Source of the DNA: CAMTWZ01 sp041749075
GTDB taxonomy: Bacteria; Bacteroidota; Rhodothermia; Balneolales; HLUCCA01
Reading direction: 5' to 3'
Assembly (NCBI GenBank): GCA_041749075.1
Contig: JBGTBY010000022.1
Span: 1 to 64,000, forward strand
Length of the DNA stretch: 64,000 bases
Part shown: positions 61,451 to 64,000 of the stretch, one piece after another
How positions within the stretch are numbered: the first letter of the stretch is position 1
How the letters are laid out: each line of letters opens with the position of its first letter
The notes under the pieces: model-generated
The model's input: the letters and a program-made list of their open reading frames with translations, nothing else
What the model was told of the DNA's origin: nothing
Databases searched by the model: none
Position numbers and translations under genes: made by a program

Positions 61451-63598
61451 ATGAAAGTCGCCCTTACCCTTCTCGTTTTCCTGCTATCCTCCCCGATTAC
61501 ATCCTTCGCTCAGGCTCCTGACTCGATGAAAACGGGCGAAATGCCGCAAATTGAAGTACTTGGTGTGCCCGAGCGCCTGCTTCGCCTACCAGGTTCGGCT
61601 TCGATCGTTGGACATCAAACCATCCGCCAAACCGCACCGGTTTCTGGGAACGAGGTGTTTCGTAAAGTGACGGGGCTGAATATTGTTGATGAAGAGGGAC
61701 TCGGGATGAGAGCGAACATCGGTATTCGCGGCCTGGATCCGGATCGGTCCAGAACCGTGTTAGTGATGGAAGATGGAGTTCCAGTCGCACTTTCTCCCTA
61801 TGGCGAACCTGAGCTGTATTATACCCCATCCATCGACCGCATGAGCGGGATTGAGGTGCTGAAAGGATCCGGATCCATCTTGTTCGGACCTCAGACCATA
61901 GGCGGGGTGATTAATTATTTAACGGCAAATCCACCTCCCGTTCCAACCACGGAAGCGGTTGTGCGTGGTGGCCAGGATGGATTTTTCGTCGGTCGGTTCT
62001 CGCATGGATCCACTCTCGGAAATAGTGGCTATAACGTCACGTATCTGCGGAAATCAGGGAATGGTGTCGGAGTTCTCGATTATGGCATCCATGATCTGAA
62101 TGCGAAATTCAAGCAAGTTCTCTCTCCGAAATCTGTGCTTGGCATCAAGCTCGGTATCTATGATGAAGTATCGAATTCCACGTACGTAGGCATCACCCAA
62201 GGCATGTATGATTCCGGATTGTACGACTTCACCCATCCCGCTCCGGACGATCAACTCTCTGTTCGCCGCTACTCGCTGAGCGCGACCCATGATCACTTTT
62301 TCACTCCCGATTTCCGCCTGAAAACCACAGTATTCGGCTACACGACCACACGGGATTGGTCGAGACAGGATTTCCGCACATCTCCTCGTCCACAAGACAC
62401 CTACATCCGAACCCTTGGCGATCTGTACTTCTTCGATCGTACCGGTAACCGGAATCGGAGCTTTGAAGTGATGGGTGTCGAACCGCGCTTCAGTTCCACA
62501 TTCCGTATCGCAGACATCCGAAATGAACTCGATTTCGGATTCCGATATGTGTTCGAACGCGCTTACGAAAAACGGATCGACGGAACCGTTGCCCGCCCCA
62601 CTTCCGGAACCTTGCGTGAAGATGAAGTCCGTACCGGTTCCGCGTATAGCGCCTTTGTCCAAGATCGAGTGTATGTGACGGATGACCTGACTGTAACACC
62701 CGGAGTCCGCCTCGAGCACTTCATTTATGAGCGCGATATTTATCGCCGGGCAAATGCGGAAGTCTCGGTTGTGAAGTCGGATCAAGTGACGTCCGTCATT
62801 CCAGGTGTTGGGGTCAGTTACCAACTGGGTCGGAATTCGTCGGTTTTTGCCGGAATCCATCGCGGATTCAGCCCGCCACGAGTCAAAGATGCGATCAGCA
62901 GCACCGGAGTGAGCGCGGAGTTGGACGCCGAATACAGTTGGAATTCAGAACTCGGATTTCGTGGGGAATTGATCAGAGGATTGAGCGCAGAGCTGACCGG
63001 ATTTCACATGGATTTCTCCAATCAAATCATTCCGGTATCTGAATCATCCGGCGGGTCTGGAGTTCCGGGCGCCGGACTCGTGAATGGTGGTCGCACCCGT
63101 CATACGGGCTTGGAAGCCGGTTTTTCCGCTGAACTCGGGCGTTTGTTCGATCTTGGATTCACTGTGGATTGGGATGTGGCCGCAACATTCACACAAGCCA
63201 GATTCAGTAGCGACCGTTTTGTGGATGATGGCGGAACCTCCGTGAATGTCAACGGACATGTGTTGCCCTATGCTCCTGAAATCATGTTGAACTCATCGGT
63301 CCATGCGGTACTTCCATTTGGTTTTCAAGCCGGTTTCAGCGCTCAATACACCGGACGTCAATATGGAGATGTGTTGAATTCGACCATACCTAGTGCGGAT
63401 GGTCAAGTCGGACTGTTGGATGCGTTTATGGTGATGGATGCCAGCCTGAATTGGAACTTGCCTGGGATGGATGCCTTCACGTTGACGAGTTCCGTAAAAA
63501 ATCTCACGGATGAACGCTATATTGTGAGCCGTAGACCCCAAGGAATCCGTTTAGGATTACCACGATTTGTGAGTTTGGGTCTTGAAGTCAGTTTATAA
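61451..63598 (+). CDS. TonB-dependent receptor (FecA-like)
   Basis: 715 aa. The signal peptide ends TSFAQ (about residue 22). The plug domain (about 35-150) has RQTAPVSGNEVFRKVTGLNI, MRANIGIRGLDPDRS and VLKGSGSILFGPQTIGGVINY. The barrel runs to the terminal residue pattern FVSLGLEVSL. The FecA-type plug (NIGIRGLDPDRS) suggests uptake of ferric dicitrate or another metal chelate; no carboxypeptidase-like N-terminal extension is present. Confidence 0.88.
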   Translation: MKVALTLLVFLLSSPITSFAQAPDSMKTGEMPQIEVLGVPERLLRLPGSASIVGHQTIRQTAPVSGNEVFRKVTGLNIVDEEGLGMRANIGIRGLDPDRSRTVLVMEDGVPVALSPYGEPELYYTPSIDRMSGIEVLKGSGSILFGPQTIGGVINYLTANPPPVPTTEAVVRGGQDGFFVGRFSHGSTLGNSGYNVTYLRKSGNGVGVLDYGIHDLNAKFKQVLSPKSVLGIKLGIYDEVSNSTYVGITQGMYDSGLYDFTHPAPDDQLSVRRYSLSATHDHFFTPDFRLKTTVFGYTTTRDWSRQDFRTSPRPQDTYIRTLGDLYFFDRTGNRNRSFEVMGVEPRFSSTFRIADIRNELDFGFRYVFERAYEKRIDGTVARPTSGTLREDEVRTGSAYSAFVQDRVYVTDDLTVTPGVRLEHFIYERDIYRRANAEVSVVKSDQVTSVIPGVGVSYQLGRNSSVFAGIHRGFSPPRVKDAISSTGVSAELDAEYSWNSELGFRGELIRGLSAELTGFHMDFSNQIIPVSESSGGSGVPGAGLVNGGRTRHTGLEAGFSAELGRLFDLGFTVDWDVAATFTQARFSSDRFVDDGGTSVNVNGHVLPYAPEIMLNSSVHAVLPFGFQAGFSAQYTGRQYGDVLNSTIPSADGQVGLLDAFMVMDASLNWNLPGMDAFTLTSSVKNLTDERYIVSRRPQGIRLGLPRFVSLGLEVSL

Positions 63599-63633
63599 GA
63601 AATTCCCGCACGTGTGGGTTGAGAGGAGAAAAC

Positions 63634-63669
63634 ATCGATATCAAGCGCTCTATCGCGTTTGATGTCGAT
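63634..63669 (+). terminator. Strong 15-bp hairpin after the TonB receptor
   Basis: ATCGATATCAAGCGC (63634-63648) pairs with GCGTTTGATGTCGAT (63655-63669) over all 15 positions, with two G-U pairs and a 6-nt loop. There is no T run, so it may be a U-less terminator or a processed RNA stabiliser. A shorter CCCGCACGTGTGGG hairpin precedes it at 63605. Confidence 0.45.
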
Positions 63670-63703
63670 GATTCTTCTGCCGAATGCACATCAACTACTC
63701 CAA

Positions 63704-64000
63704 ATGTCCAACCGACTCCAAGCCTTCCGCGAAAAACGCGCCGCTTTGAATGAGCAGATTCTTGACCTGGATCACCTCGGCGTCAAACGCTTTTTCAACC
63801 TCGACAGCAATACCTACCGGGATGGTGCCCTTTCCGGAAAACAGAAAGAATTACTCGGTTTGGTCGCTTCGGCCGTGCTTCGTTGCAACGATTGCATCGA
63901 CTATCACTTGGAGCAATGCGCCAAAGATGGATGGACTCACGACGAATTGATCGATGCGATGAATGTGGCTCTGGTTGTGGGTGGAAGCATCGTGATACCG
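63704..64000 (+). CDS. AhpD-like carboxymuconolactone decarboxylase family protein (partial)
   Basis: The first 99 codons, starting MSNRLQAFREKRAALNEQIL, run to the window edge. The CMD/AhpD motif is VLRCNDCIDYHLEQCAKDG (CxxC plus His near 65-70), which in AhpD-type enzymes forms the thiol redox site. The family includes peroxidase-recycling and decarboxylase members; which one applies cannot be told from this part. Confidence 0.8.
   Translation, partial: MSNRLQAFREKRAALNEQILDLDHLGVKRFFNLDSNTYRDGALSGKQKELLGLVASAVLRCNDCIDYHLEQCAKDGWTHDELIDAMNVALVVGGSIVIP

Noticed and set aside
63599..63703. TPP or cobalamin riboswitch before the AhpD-like gene
   Set aside because: Only simple hairpins occur; no conserved riboswitch core motifs were seen.

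Overview
The window comes from a bacterium of the Bacteroidota/Rhodothermota/Balneolota/Chlorobiota assemblage. The evidence is a type IX secretion (T9SS) sorting domain with a YPNPFNPTT signature, promoters shaped like TTTG-N20-TAnnTTTG, many starts without a Shine-Dalgarno sequence, a FecA-like TonB receptor, PorV-like and M16/M28 exported proteins, and a rplM-rpsI-rpsB-tsf-pyrH-frr gene order. The exact genus cannot be named from the sequence.

Layout. 1-8577 is chromosomal: a transposase fragment at the edge, pxpB/pxpC, mgsA, a BaiN-like flavoprotein, an M28 peptidase, a candidate small RNA with tandem terminators, a double M16 peptidase and a DsbA-like protein. 8578-30765 is a genomic island of about 22.2 kb integrated in the 3' end of a tRNA-Leu(GAG) gene. 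A 22-bp copy of the tRNA end lies at the left border (8578-8599), next to a tyrosine integrase, and the complete tRNA lies at the right border (30746-30829). 30850-64000 is chromosomal housekeeping: pseudouridine synthase, YgjP-like peptidase, metallophosphoesterase, amidohydrolase, mscL, a GAF-SpoIIE phosphatase, a PPC-repeat protein, a folB-folK-dNK-DUF4834-hydrolase cluster, dnaA with a DnaA-box cluster (likely oriC), prmC, eno-RRM, recF-DUF721-YbbR, ispH, smc, frr, pyrH, tsf, rpsB, rpsI, rplM, hemG, a TonB receptor and an AhpD-like partial gene.

The island has three modules. The left module (8.7-15.7 kb) is mobility and replication: integrase, a highly structured non-coding stretch, an excisionase-like HTH protein, a protein resembling a RepA-type ATPase without its P-loop, a FYVE-patterned zinc protein, and a leftward primase (VirE_N/BT4734-like) plus VirE SF3-like helicase pair, followed by a GGTAGGG repeat cluster that could be an origin. 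The middle module (16-20 kb) has a small HTH gene interrupted by an in-frame TGA, an AT-rich membrane protein, and a rightward recombination operon (DUF932, YqaJ exonuclease, NGO0469-like). No capsid, terminase or conjugation genes are seen, so it looks like a satellite-like or mobilised integrative element. The right module (20.1-30.5 kb) is surface cargo: an esterase-like lipoprotein, a lipoprotein with two CBM-like domains, a PorV-like outer-membrane protein, a small exported protein, a 1526-residue heparinase-like/beta-helix/T9SS-CTD protein, and an O-antigen-ligase-like membrane protein translationally coupled to it. This tightly packed T9SS/glycan cassette on a mobile island is the most novel-looking content.

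Three recurrent non-coding themes stand out: a repeat family with inverted ends CTGTCCGCAAG (3338-3457, 61142-61345, solo copy at 58996), intergenic spacers built from short repeated words, and palindromes in front of island operons.
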